This document shows, one piece after another, positions 25,586 through 34,731 of a stretch of 64,000 nt of DNA (positions within the stretch are counted from its first letter, which is position 1; every line of letters begins with the position of its first letter). The notes below the pieces were generated by a model. The model was not told where the DNA came from and did no database searches. It worked only from the letters and a program-made list of their open reading frames with translations. The DNA is from Bacteroidales bacterium UBA1715. Its GTDB lineage: Bacteria > Bacteroidota > Bacteroidia > Bacteroidales > UBA1715. Position numbers and translations under genes: made by a program. The stretch is from NCBI GenBank assembly GCA_002317135.1, contig DCIX01000014.1:1-64000 (forward strand), written 5' to 3'.

Positions 25586-27934
25586 CTAATGGAAAAAATT
25601 CTTGTATTGTTCAACTTCCTCGTCGTGCTCTTGTTTTACAGGTAATTTTCGGTATAAAATTTCAAAACTCATAGGTGGAACTTCTATGTATAATTGTAGA
25701 TTTCTAATGTAATGCTTACATTGTGAAAAAGAAAGAAGTTCGTTATAATCTATTGATTCTGAAAGTTCTACTTGTATAGTTTGTGTCTCTGCAGATTTGT
25801 TGAAACAAACGAATGCAAATTCTTCGAAATAGGTTCTTTTATATACAAGAACTTGCTTTTCTATCGTTAGGAATTTGAAATCTCCATAAATTAAAGGCAA
25901 AAATGTCGAGCGTAATTGTCCGAGTTTTTGTGTAATGGCAAGATTCTCTGTCTCGTATTCCGATAGGCCTGTGAAATACATTGGTCTACGGTTATCTGGG
26001 TCACCACCGCCAGGGATACCGATTTCGTCTCCGTAATAAATTACAGGAATACCTGGAATTGTTGTGTTAAAAGCCAACAACATAGCTAGTTTCTTGTAGC
26101 CAATAGGATTTTTAACGGTAATGTGTCTGTTCCAGCCTTCGTATTCAGCATTTTGGTTGGTCCATAAATCTTCACCGGCATACGATATAAATCGTGGTAG
26201 GTCATGGTTCCCCGAGATATTTCCCATCATGTGGTGTGAACCGAAAAATTCAAGCTCTTGTCGTAGGCAGATGCAGAGTTTTTCGAAATGAACCTCTTCG
26301 TATAAGAATGCCGAGCGTGTCTCGTAGTACAAGTTGAACGAAAACTGTGAGTCGTGTATGCCGGAACTTACATAGCTTTGTAACATTTCACGACCACCGA
26401 ATGTTTCGCCAATTTGGAACAAACGTTTTTTCTGAGGTATTACAACTTTTTCTTTCAACTTTTTCGTTAATGTTCTCCAGAATTCTGTTTGTATATGCTT
26501 GCAGGCATCGTGTCTAAATCCGTCAAGGTCGTATGTTTCTATCCATGAAACAGCAATGTCGGTCATTTTTTCTACAACTTCTTTTTTGCTGAAATCGAGT
26601 GTAGGAAGGAATTCTTCAAACCAAGTTGAAAAGCGTTGATCTTCCCAACGACCGATGTTTTTTGAGCCATCAGGAAGGTAGAGTGGTGTACACCACTCTG
26701 GATGTTCGGTAATGATAGGATTGTCTTTGTAAACATGATTTGCAACATAGTCTAACAATATGTTAATGTTATGTTTATGTGCTTTTTCTACTAAATTATG
26801 CAAATCTTTTGCGGTACCAAAATGCTCGTCAATTTTGTTTGAGTTTAATGGCCAGTATCCGTGATAGGCTGCTGATTTTCTGCCATTTTTTTCAATCGGG
26901 ATATTCGGGTTTTTAACAACTGGAGAAATCCAAATTGTGTTAATTCCTAATTGGTCAAAATAGCCTTCTTCGATTTTTTGTGCTATACCTTCCAAGTCAC
27001 CACCGTAGAAGTTTACTTTTGCATGAACTTGATCGGATTGGATAGATTTGTCTATATGTGGATTGCCATTGCAAAATCTGTCGATTAGAGCAAAATAGAT
27101 GATTTGTGCTTCTTTATCGTCACGGTCGATTTTGTCTGTTGTGGTAATTACTTTTCCATAATCTAACGGAATGAGTAAGTCGTTTGTGGCAAATTCTTTA
27201 TTGAAACCATATACCCGAATGTAGCTACGTTTTATGTTTTTTGCATCATTAGGGATAGTGATTATCAATCTATCATTTTGACGAAATGTGCAGTCTTCAT
27301 TTATGAGTGTGTTTTGCCACATTGCGACAAAATGTGTGACTTTTTGGGGAATGGCAACAACGATTTTATTCTCGTAGAGTTGTACAGTTTCCAACTGCAT
27401 TGCAGCACTGTCTGTAAATGGTACACGTAATAGCGAATTGTATCCTCCGTAACCGTTTTCAAGCACTTCGCCGTTTGCAGGGTCGTTTATCCAGTTACCA
27501 TCAACTATGAGTTGATACGAGTAGTTGCCAGGTTCTATTTCTAATGTGTATTGCCAGCAGTTGTCTTTATATTCAAAATTGTAACCTTGTGGATTCCAAC
27601 TATTAAAGTCACCAGCAATCTGTACCGATGAAATGTATGATTGTGGGTAAAAACGAACGGTGTGTTTTACTTTTTTTGATTTAAGTAGGACTATTGATTC
27701 CTTTGGACCGTTTGAAAATGAAATATCTAAGGTTGAAACTGCAGGAATTGCGTCGGCATCGTCAATGAGTAGTTTAACTTTTGCTTGTGCTTTATTTTCC
27801 CATACTTCAAAACCGTTTGGAGCAACAATGTTGGTGATTGACTTAGTGTCAATAATATAGTCATGTAGATGGACAATTGTTTCTGTTGTCGATAAATGTA
27901 TTTCCGATGCTATGTTGCAAATTTTACTGCTCAT
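25586..27934 (-). CDS. GH13 alpha-amylase-family glycosidase with N-terminal carbohydrate module
   Basis: 782 residues without an evident signal peptide. Residues about 85-175 form an Ig-like starch module of the CBM48/E-set kind (VQIAGDFNSWNPQG, YSYQLIVDGNWINDP). The catalytic barrel follows: DYVANHVYKDNP, nucleophile in DGFRHDACKH (near residue 474), acid/base in IGETFGG (near 511) and GNHDLPRF (near 575). It is probably a cyclomaltodextrinase/neopullulanase-type enzyme acting on maltodextrins in the cytoplasm. Its start overlaps the clpC stop by 11 bases. Confidence 0.9.
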   Translation of the reverse strand: MSSKICNIASEIHLSTTETIVHLHDYIIDTKSITNIVAPNGFEVWENKAQAKVKLLIDDADAIPAVSTLDISFSNGPKESIVLLKSKKVKHTVRFYPQSYISSVQIAGDFNSWNPQGYNFEYKDNCWQYTLEIEPGNYSYQLIVDGNWINDPANGEVLENGYGGYNSLLRVPFTDSAAMQLETVQLYENKIVVAIPQKVTHFVAMWQNTLINEDCTFRQNDRLIITIPNDAKNIKRSYIRVYGFNKEFATNDLLIPLDYGKVITTTDKIDRDDKEAQIIYFALIDRFCNGNPHIDKSIQSDQVHAKVNFYGGDLEGIAQKIEEGYFDQLGINTIWISPVVKNPNIPIEKNGRKSAAYHGYWPLNSNKIDEHFGTAKDLHNLVEKAHKHNINILLDYVANHVYKDNPIITEHPEWCTPLYLPDGSKNIGRWEDQRFSTWFEEFLPTLDFSKKEVVEKMTDIAVSWIETYDLDGFRHDACKHIQTEFWRTLTKKLKEKVVIPQKKRLFQIGETFGGREMLQSYVSSGIHDSQFSFNLYYETRSAFLYEEVHFEKLCICLRQELEFFGSHHMMGNISGNHDLPRFISYAGEDLWTNQNAEYEGWNRHITVKNPIGYKKLAMLLAFNTTIPGIPVIYYGDEIGIPGGGDPDNRRPMYFTGLSEYETENLAITQKLGQLRSTFLPLIYGDFKFLTIEKQVLVYKRTYFEEFAFVCFNKSAETQTIQVELSESIDYNELLSFSQCKHYIRNLQLYIEVPPMSFEILYRKLPVKQEHDEEVEQYKNFFH

Positions 27935-30485
27935 TTTGTTCTAATACATGTATTGAAACCTCGTTGTTTTCAACGGTAAGTTCTATTGTTGAATTTGTGT
28001 TTACTGTATGGGCAAGAATATATTCGGATAGAGGATCCTCAACATATTTTTGTATTGCTCGTTTTAATGGACGGGCACCGTTTCTTTGGTCGTATCCCTT
28101 TTCTACAATGAAATCTTTAAGAGAATCAGTAAGAATAAGTTGGATGTTTAATTCTTTTGTTCTCTTGAAAATATCTTTCAACATAATGTTGATGATTTCC
28201 TTGATGTTATCTTTGTTTAATACATTGAATTGGATAATATCGTCAATACGGTTCAAAAATTCAGGAGAGAAGGTCTTCTTTAATTCTTTCTCTATTGTTT
28301 CTTTTGCATATTCCGACGCGATTTCTTCTTTTGTTTTTGCACTAAATCCGACATTTGTTCCAAATTGGGTTAATGAACGACTGCCGACATTTGATGTCAT
28401 TATTATAATGGTGTTCTTGAAGTTTACTTTTCTGCCAAAGCTGTCAGTAAGGTGACCTTCGTCTAACATCTGTAAAAGGATGTTGAACACATCTGGGTGT
28501 GCCTTTTCAATTTCGTCTAATAAAACGACAGAATATGGTTTACGGCGAACTTTTTCGGTAAGTTGTCCGCCTTCGTCATAACCGACATATCCTGGAGGCG
28601 CTCCCACAAGGCGAGAAACGGCGAATTTTTCCATATATTCGCTCATATCTATGCGTATTAAAGCATCGCGAGAATCGAATAGATATTCAGCCAAAACTTT
28701 TGCCAATTCTGTTTTTCCAACACCGGTAGGACCAAGGAATATGAATGAACCGATAGGTTTGTTCGGATCTTTTAATCCGGCACGATTGCGTTGGATTGCT
28801 TTTACAACTTGTTTGATAGCGTCGTCTTGTCCTATTACAGAACCTTTTAGTTCTTGGTACATTTGTAATAGGCGAGAGCCTTCTTCTTTTGCGATTCGTT
28901 TTACAGGTACGCCAGTCATCATAGCCACAACTTCGGCGATAGTGTCTTCGGTAACAGGGTAGCGGTTTTCTTCCAAAGAACGTTGCCATTCGTTTTGTGC
29001 TTGTTCTATGCGAAGTTTTAGTTTATTTCTACGATCACGAAGTTCTGCAGCGTGTTCATATTCTTGTCTGTTTACCGCTTTGCTGATTTCTGCTTTTATT
29101 TGTTCGATTTCTTGTTCCATAGCCACAATTTCTTGTGGTGCAATAATGTTTTGTATGTGCATACGCGAACCTGCTTCGTCCATTGCATCAATTGCTTTGT
29201 CAGGAAGACAGCGGTCTGAAATATATCGCTGTGTTAATTGCACACACGCTTGTATGGCCTTGTCGGAGTAGCGTACATTGTGGAAATCTTCATAATGTTT
29301 CTTGATTTTGTTCAAGATGTTAATTGATTCTTCCACAGTTGGTTGCTCGATTAAAACTTTTTGGAATCTTCTTTCCAAAGCACCATCTTTCTCTATGTTT
29401 TGTCGGTATTCGTCCAGTGTGGTTGCACCAATACATTGGACTTCACCACGGGCAAGGGCAGGTTTTAGTATATTTGCTGCATCAAGTGCACCAGAAGAGC
29501 CACCAGCACCGACGATTGTATGTATTTCGTCAATAAAGAGAATGACATCTTTTGCATTCGCAAGTTCTTGTATAAGAGCTTTTAAGCGCTCTTCGAATTG
29601 TCCTCTGTATTTTGTTCCAGCAACCATCGATGCCATATCAATTGTAACGACTCGTTTGTCGTGTAGTGTGCGTGAAACCTCGTGGTTTACAATTTTTAAC
29701 GCAAGACCTTCGACAATTGCAGATTTTCCCACACCTGGTTCTCCAATAAGGATTGGGTTATTTTTTTTGCGTCTGCTTAGTATTTGTGCGATTCGTTCAA
29801 TCTCATTGTCGCGACCTTCTATGCAATCAAGTTTACCTTCGCGGGCAGATTTTGTAAGGTCGTTTCCGAATTTGTCTAATAGTGGAGTAGAACTGTTAGA
29901 AACCTGTCTGTTTTGATGGGAAGGATGTTGTTGCGGGTAACGAGGTTCAAATTTGTCTGCCATCGGCTGTTCATCGTCACTATTGTTTTTTGCTTGAAAA
30001 TCAGGAAAAATGTCCTGTGCTTCTTCTCCGGAAGAAGCCTCGTTTTCTTTGTCTTTCTTGTAATTATCCAAGGCTTTTTTGTATGAATTGTATGTAATTC
30101 CTTGTTGATTTAACTGCTTCTTGCACAATGCGTTATCGTTTCGTAGAATAGCCAATACGAGGTGTTCGGCATCGGTTTCTTCTGCAAGCATGTTGACAGC
30201 TTCAAATTGGGCTATGTTTAAAAGATTGTGAGCCTCGGATTGAATAGGAATTTGTGCTTTTTTTTCAGGATCTAACGGCTCTGCTTGCATATATTCTTGC
30301 TCCAATAGTTTTTTTATTTCGGCAAGATCGGCATTGAGTTTTGTTAGAATATCTGTCGCAAGACATTGGTTTTCACGTATTAAAGCAAGAAAGAAATGGT
30401 CGATATTGAGAAATTCGTTTCCCAATCGGATAGCTTCCTCTCTGCTGTTTCGTAAAATTTCAGTTAATTTATGTGAATAATTCAT
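27924..30485 (-). CDS. clpC: ATP-dependent Clp protease ATP-binding subunit ClpC
   Basis: 853-residue Hsp100 unfoldase. N-terminal double Clp-N domain, first AAA module (GEPGVGKSA), a UVR-type middle segment (NRQEYEHAAELRDRRNKLKL), second AAA module (GPTGVGKTELAK, DEIEKAHPDVFN) and a C-terminal D2-small domain. The UVR segment and short middle region favour ClpC over ClpB. It partners with a ClpP protease not in this window. Confidence 0.94.
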   Translation of the reverse strand: MNYSHKLTEILRNSREEAIRLGNEFLNIDHFFLALIRENQCLATDILTKLNADLAEIKKLLEQEYMQAEPLDPEKKAQIPIQSEAHNLLNIAQFEAVNMLAEETDAEHLVLAILRNDNALCKKQLNQQGITYNSYKKALDNYKKDKENEASSGEEAQDIFPDFQAKNNSDDEQPMADKFEPRYPQQHPSHQNRQVSNSSTPLLDKFGNDLTKSAREGKLDCIEGRDNEIERIAQILSRRKKNNPILIGEPGVGKSAIVEGLALKIVNHEVSRTLHDKRVVTIDMASMVAGTKYRGQFEERLKALIQELANAKDVILFIDEIHTIVGAGGSSGALDAANILKPALARGEVQCIGATTLDEYRQNIEKDGALERRFQKVLIEQPTVEESINILNKIKKHYEDFHNVRYSDKAIQACVQLTQRYISDRCLPDKAIDAMDEAGSRMHIQNIIAPQEIVAMEQEIEQIKAEISKAVNRQEYEHAAELRDRRNKLKLRIEQAQNEWQRSLEENRYPVTEDTIAEVVAMMTGVPVKRIAKEEGSRLLQMYQELKGSVIGQDDAIKQVVKAIQRNRAGLKDPNKPIGSFIFLGPTGVGKTELAKVLAEYLFDSRDALIRIDMSEYMEKFAVSRLVGAPPGYVGYDEGGQLTEKVRRKPYSVVLLDEIEKAHPDVFNILLQMLDEGHLTDSFGRKVNFKNTIIIMTSNVGSRSLTQFGTNVGFSAKTKEEIASEYAKETIEKELKKTFSPEFLNRIDDIIQFNVLNKDNIKEIINIMLKDIFKRTKELNIQLILTDSLKDFIVEKGYDQRNGARPLKRAIQKYVEDPLSEYILAHTVNTNSTIELTVENNEVSIHVLEQNEQ

Positions 30486-30724
30486 TGTATCGTTAAATAG
30501 TGTGTAAATGTAATAAAAAAGACTTTATGCACATATATAAATATGTATCGGTGGAGAATTGCTTGTGCTTATTCTTTAATTTTCAAACTTTTACCATACA
30601 AATGATTTATTAACAAAAAAATGTTGAAAAAAAACTACCTGATATGACAAAAAAATACCCAAAAAAGTGGGTTCTTTGCTATGAATGTTAAGTGGGCAAA
30701 ATGCCTTCTGCAAAACAAGATAAA

Positions 30725-33301
30725 ATGTCAGAAGAATTAGAAAAAACAACAGGAGAACGTATCATTCAGTTTGATATTGAAAAGGAAATGAAGTCGGCGT
30801 ACATTGACTACTCAATGTCCGTTATTGTTGCGAGAGCCTTGCCAGATGCCAGAGATGGTATGAAGCCGGTTCATCGCCGTGTTTTGTTCGGTATGGACAA
30901 GATGGGTAATACGCACGACAAACCATATAAGAAATCAGCCAGAATTGTGGGTGAGGTTATGGGTAAGTACCACCCTCACGGAGACTCTTCTATTTATGGA
31001 ACTTTGGTGCACTTGGCACAACCTTGGAATATGCGTTATCCGTTAGTTGACGGACAAGGTAACTTTGGTTCTGTCGATGGTGATAATCCTGCTGCAATGC
31101 GTTATACAGAAGCGCGTTTGGCTAAAATTGCGGAAGAAACGCTTGTAGACTTGGAGAAGGATACAGTTGATATGCAAAAGAACTTCTCTGAAGAATACGA
31201 TGAACCAACTGTGTTGCCAACAAAGATTCCTATGCTTTTGGTGAACGGTTGTGCTGGTATTGCGGTAGGTATGGCTACCAATATGGCTCCACATAATTTG
31301 AGCGATACAATTGATGCAATTGTTGCATACATTGACAATAATGACATCACAATTCCAGAATTGGCATCGATAATTCAAGCCCCTGATTTTCCAACGGGAG
31401 GAACTATCTATGGATATCAGGGCGTTCTTGATGCCTATGAAACTGGTCAAGGAAGAATCGTCCTTCGTGGTAAGGCTCGTTTTGAAACTGAAAACGGTCG
31501 CGATTTAATCGTTGTTGATGAAATTCCATATATGGTTAATAAAGCTGAACTTATTAAAAGAACAGCAGATTTAATCAACGAAAAGAAAATTGATGGATTG
31601 ACAGAAGTCAACGATGAATCGGATAAGGAAGGTATGCGTATTGTGTATACACTTAAAAAAGACGCTGTGCCAAATATCGTCTTGAATAAGTTGTATAAGT
31701 ACACATATTTACAATCTTCTTTCAGTGTAAATAATGTTGCTTTGGTTGATGGTCGTCCAAAGACGATGAACTTGAGAGATATGATTTCTGTATTTACAGA
31801 ACATCGTCACGAAGTTGTTGTTCGTCGTACGAAATTTGACTTGAACGAAGCAGAAAAACGTGCTCATATCCTTGAAGGTCTTATTATTGCTTGTGATAAC
31901 ATTGACGAAGTTGTTCATATTATTCGTGCATCGAAGAATGTGGGTGAGGCTCGCGAAAATTTGATGAAGCGATTCAATCTTGATGAAGAACAAGCAAGTG
32001 CAATCGTTGAAATGCGTTTGCGTCAGCTTACAGGCTTGCAAATGGATCAACTTCACGCTGAATACGAAGAATTGGAAAGAAAAATCGCATACTTCAAAGA
32101 AGTGCTTGCGAACTACGATTTGCAGATGAAGATTGTGAAGGATGAACTTCTTGAAATCAAGGCTAAATATGGTGATGAAAGAAAAACAGACATTATTAAG
32201 TCTGCTGAAGAATTCAATCCAGAAGATTTCTATGCTGATGAAGATGTTGTGATTGCAATTTCTCACATGGGCTACATTAAGAGAACTGCATTGACAGAAT
32301 ACAAGCTTCAAAACCGTGGTGGTGTTGGTTCTCGTGGTGGCGATACTCGTGATGCGGATTATATTGAACATCTATATATTGCAAATATGCATGCCACATT
32401 GCTTATCTTTACAGAACAAGGTAAGTGTTTCTGGCAAAAAGTATATGATATTCCTGAAGGCACAAAAGTTTCTAAAGGCCGTGCAATCCAAAATATTTTG
32501 AACATATCTAACGACGATAAAGTAAAGGCGTACGTTACAGTAAATACGTTGGATGACGAAGAATACTTGAAGAATCATTTTGTTGTTCTTTGTACAGAAA
32601 ATGGTATCATTAAGAAGACAACTCTTGAAGCATATTCTCGTCCTCGTCAAAATGGTATTATTGCATTGTCTATCCGTGAAGGTGATACATTGTTGGATGC
32701 TTGTTTGACAGACGGAACTTGCGAAATCTTGATGGCAATTCAATCAGGTAAGGCTATTCGCTTCCCAGAAGAAAAATTCCGTCCAATGGGCCGTACTGCT
32801 TCAGGTGTTAAGGGTATGACTGTTCCAGAAGGCGAAAAAGTTGTTGGATTGATTTGTGCACCAGCAGATACTAAAAAGGAAATTTTAGTCGTTTCAGAAA
32901 AAGGTTTCGGTAAGCGTTCTTCTATAGAAGATTATCGTGTAACGAACCGTGGTGGTAAGGGTGTGAAGACAATCAATATCACAGACAAAACGGGTAAATT
33001 GGTAGCATTCGAGGCTGTGGATGATGATGATGATTTGATGATTATGAACAAATCTGGTATCACTATTCGTATGGAAGTTGCTCCATTGAGAGTTATGGGT
33101 CGTGTTGCACAAGGTGTTAAATTGATTAACTTGAGACCAAAAGATTCTATTGCTGCAATTTCTACAGTTCATGTTGAACCAGAAGAACGACAAGCAATGA
33201 AAGATGCTGCGAATGCTGAAATGCAGGAAGGAGAAAATGAATCTTCTCAAGGACAAGGTGGTGAAAATCAAGAAGAAACAAATTCTGAAAATAACGAATA
33301 A
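30725..33301 (+). CDS. gyrA: DNA gyrase subunit A
   Basis: Type II topoisomerase breakage-reunion subunit. From ATG 30725 the protein is 858 residues: winged-helix region with catalytic tyrosine in AAMRYTEARLA (near residue 127), the GyrA-box-type C-terminal beta-pinwheel, and an acidic E/N/Q tail. In the quinolone region the sequence is HGDSSIYGT; the serine equivalent to E. coli Ser83 is kept and the Asp87 position is Gly, which may be natural variation. GTG 30692 and ATG 30701 are alternative starts. The next gene follows after 16 bases. Confidence 0.96.
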   Translation: MSEELEKTTGERIIQFDIEKEMKSAYIDYSMSVIVARALPDARDGMKPVHRRVLFGMDKMGNTHDKPYKKSARIVGEVMGKYHPHGDSSIYGTLVHLAQPWNMRYPLVDGQGNFGSVDGDNPAAMRYTEARLAKIAEETLVDLEKDTVDMQKNFSEEYDEPTVLPTKIPMLLVNGCAGIAVGMATNMAPHNLSDTIDAIVAYIDNNDITIPELASIIQAPDFPTGGTIYGYQGVLDAYETGQGRIVLRGKARFETENGRDLIVVDEIPYMVNKAELIKRTADLINEKKIDGLTEVNDESDKEGMRIVYTLKKDAVPNIVLNKLYKYTYLQSSFSVNNVALVDGRPKTMNLRDMISVFTEHRHEVVVRRTKFDLNEAEKRAHILEGLIIACDNIDEVVHIIRASKNVGEARENLMKRFNLDEEQASAIVEMRLRQLTGLQMDQLHAEYEELERKIAYFKEVLANYDLQMKIVKDELLEIKAKYGDERKTDIIKSAEEFNPEDFYADEDVVIAISHMGYIKRTALTEYKLQNRGGVGSRGGDTRDADYIEHLYIANMHATLLIFTEQGKCFWQKVYDIPEGTKVSKGRAIQNILNISNDDKVKAYVTVNTLDDEEYLKNHFVVLCTENGIIKKTTLEAYSRPRQNGIIALSIREGDTLLDACLTDGTCEILMAIQSGKAIRFPEEKFRPMGRTASGVKGMTVPEGEKVVGLICAPADTKKEILVVSEKGFGKRSSIEDYRVTNRGGKGVKTINITDKTGKLVAFEAVDDDDDLMIMNKSGITIRMEVAPLRVMGRVAQGVKLINLRPKDSIAAISTVHVEPEERQAMKDAANAEMQEGENESSQGQGGENQEETNSENNE

Positions 33302-33317
33302 TAAATAATAGAAAACG

Positions 33318-34649
33318 ATGAAAAAGAATCTAACTCTTGCCTTAGCGGCATTGTTTTTCGGAAATATTGCTTTCAGTCAAAGTGATGAATTCGTAATGAC
33401 TTGGGGTGTAGTTGAAGCAGAAGCAAAAAAATCTGATGCGGAAATTACAAATCCTAAAAAGAACATAAAAGTAAATACTTGGACAGAACGTGGTCGTAAA
33501 TATATCCAAGTTTACAATTTCGATGCAGAAAACCTATATTCTGGCTTGGATCAAAGTCAAATTATGATGATAATGAAAGGTTCTGCAAAGAATGAAACTG
33601 CAAAAGGTGATACAACAATACTTTCGTATGATCGTGTTGACATCTATGCCGTTGGTGGAAAAGTTGTAAAATATGAAAGAACGGGTAGAGCAAAAGAATT
33701 TTTCTTCCCAACTCATACAGCTGCTCTTGATGTTGCAACAGAAGCTTATCTTAAGGCAAAAGAATTGGATAAAGATGGAAAGCAAGCTACTAAAATTGGT
33801 AACAATTTAAAGACACTTTCTAATTTGTATCAAAAAGAAGGTTACATTTTCTACTCAAATAAGGATAATGTAAATGCAGCACACTGTTTCACTCAAGCAG
33901 CAAATATTGCAAAGACAGGTTTGACTGGCGAAGCTGATACTGTTATTTCTGCTACTTTGAATTATGCTGGTGTAATGAATAGAATTGTTAAGAATTATGA
34001 TCTTGCAATTTCTTTCTTTAATGACATTATTACATTAGCTGGCGATAACCAAACAGTTGAAATGTACGATGGTGTATATGCTTGTCAGTTAGAGAAAAAA
34101 GATACTACTGCAGCAATAAAAACTTGTTTGACTGTAGTTGAAAAATTCCCAAAAGACAAACATTCTGTTGCATACTTAAACCAATTGATTGACTTATATC
34201 AAAAGACAAATCAAGGTGACTTAGCTGTTACATATCTACAAAAGGCTATCGAAGCTGATCCACAAAACGTATTGTATTTGGTTGTTTTGGCAAATATGTA
34301 TGAAGCTCAAGGTAATGTAACTGAAGCTATCAATACTTACAAGAAAGCATTGGAAATCAATCCAAAAGATGAAAATGCTAACTTGAATCTTGGTGTTCTT
34401 TATGAAAAGAAAGGTTCTGATATCCTTAGCGTTGCCGATGGAATGTATGGTAAGAAAGGCTATCAAGCAAAAGTTGATGAAGGTAAGTCTTATTTGAAAC
34501 TTGCTCTTCCTTATATTGAAAACTTCGCAGCTGTTACAAACGATAACGCAACAAAGAAAAACGCATATCGTGACTTGATGTCTATCTACTTGAAATTAAG
34601 TATGATGACAGAATACAAGGCTACTAAGAATAAATACGACGAATTATAG
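33318..34649 (+). CDS. exported tetratricopeptide-repeat protein
   Basis: 443 residues with a signal peptide (MKKNLTLALAALFFGNIAFSQ). After an N-terminal domain of about 130 residues come TPR-like repeats; the clearest pair is QNVLYLVVLANMYEAQGN and NANLNLGVLYEKKG near residues 315-360. A periplasmic scaffold role is typical of such proteins; no partner can be named. It is 16 bases after gyrA and ends at a strong terminator that closes the unit. Confidence 0.85.
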   Translation: MKKNLTLALAALFFGNIAFSQSDEFVMTWGVVEAEAKKSDAEITNPKKNIKVNTWTERGRKYIQVYNFDAENLYSGLDQSQIMMIMKGSAKNETAKGDTTILSYDRVDIYAVGGKVVKYERTGRAKEFFFPTHTAALDVATEAYLKAKELDKDGKQATKIGNNLKTLSNLYQKEGYIFYSNKDNVNAAHCFTQAANIAKTGLTGEADTVISATLNYAGVMNRIVKNYDLAISFFNDIITLAGDNQTVEMYDGVYACQLEKKDTTAAIKTCLTVVEKFPKDKHSVAYLNQLIDLYQKTNQGDLAVTYLQKAIEADPQNVLYLVVLANMYEAQGNVTEAINTYKKALEINPKDENANLNLGVLYEKKGSDILSVADGMYGKKGYQAKVDEGKSYLKLALPYIENFAAVTNDNATKKNAYRDLMSIYLKLSMMTEYKATKNKYDEL

Positions 34650-34670
34650 GATATAGTTCCTAACAGTTTT

Positions 34671-34707
34671 AAAAAGTGGAATGTCAATGTGATGTTCCAC
34701 TTTTTTT
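34671..34707 (+). terminator. terminator of the gyrA-TPR unit
   Basis: AAAAAGTGGAA (34671-34681) pairs with TTCCACTTTTT (34695-34705), followed by more T. It also marks the left edge of the restriction-modification island. Confidence 0.9.
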
Positions 34708-34714
34708 ATATTTG
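34707..34714 (+). promoter_or_regulatory. -7 promoter element for hsdM
   Basis: TATATTTG directly against the preceding terminator and 17 bases before the hsdM ATG. The region where a -33 box should lie is inside the terminator hairpin and has no TTTG. Confidence 0.5.
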
Positions 34715-34731
34715 TAAAAAAACTTATACTT

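Noticed and set aside
29302..29916. 204-codon frame opposite clpC
   Set aside because: Antisense shadow of a conserved gene; no start signal or recognisable domain.
31060..31110. Quinolone-resistance change in GyrA (Gly at the Asp87 equivalent)
   Set aside because: The Ser83 position is unchanged and the Gly may be the normal residue in this lineage; no comparison is possible here.
31043..32743. Long antisense open frames opposite gyrA (up to 220 codons)
   Set aside because: They are shadows of gyrA codon bias, with implausible composition rich in F, N, I and C, and no promoter.
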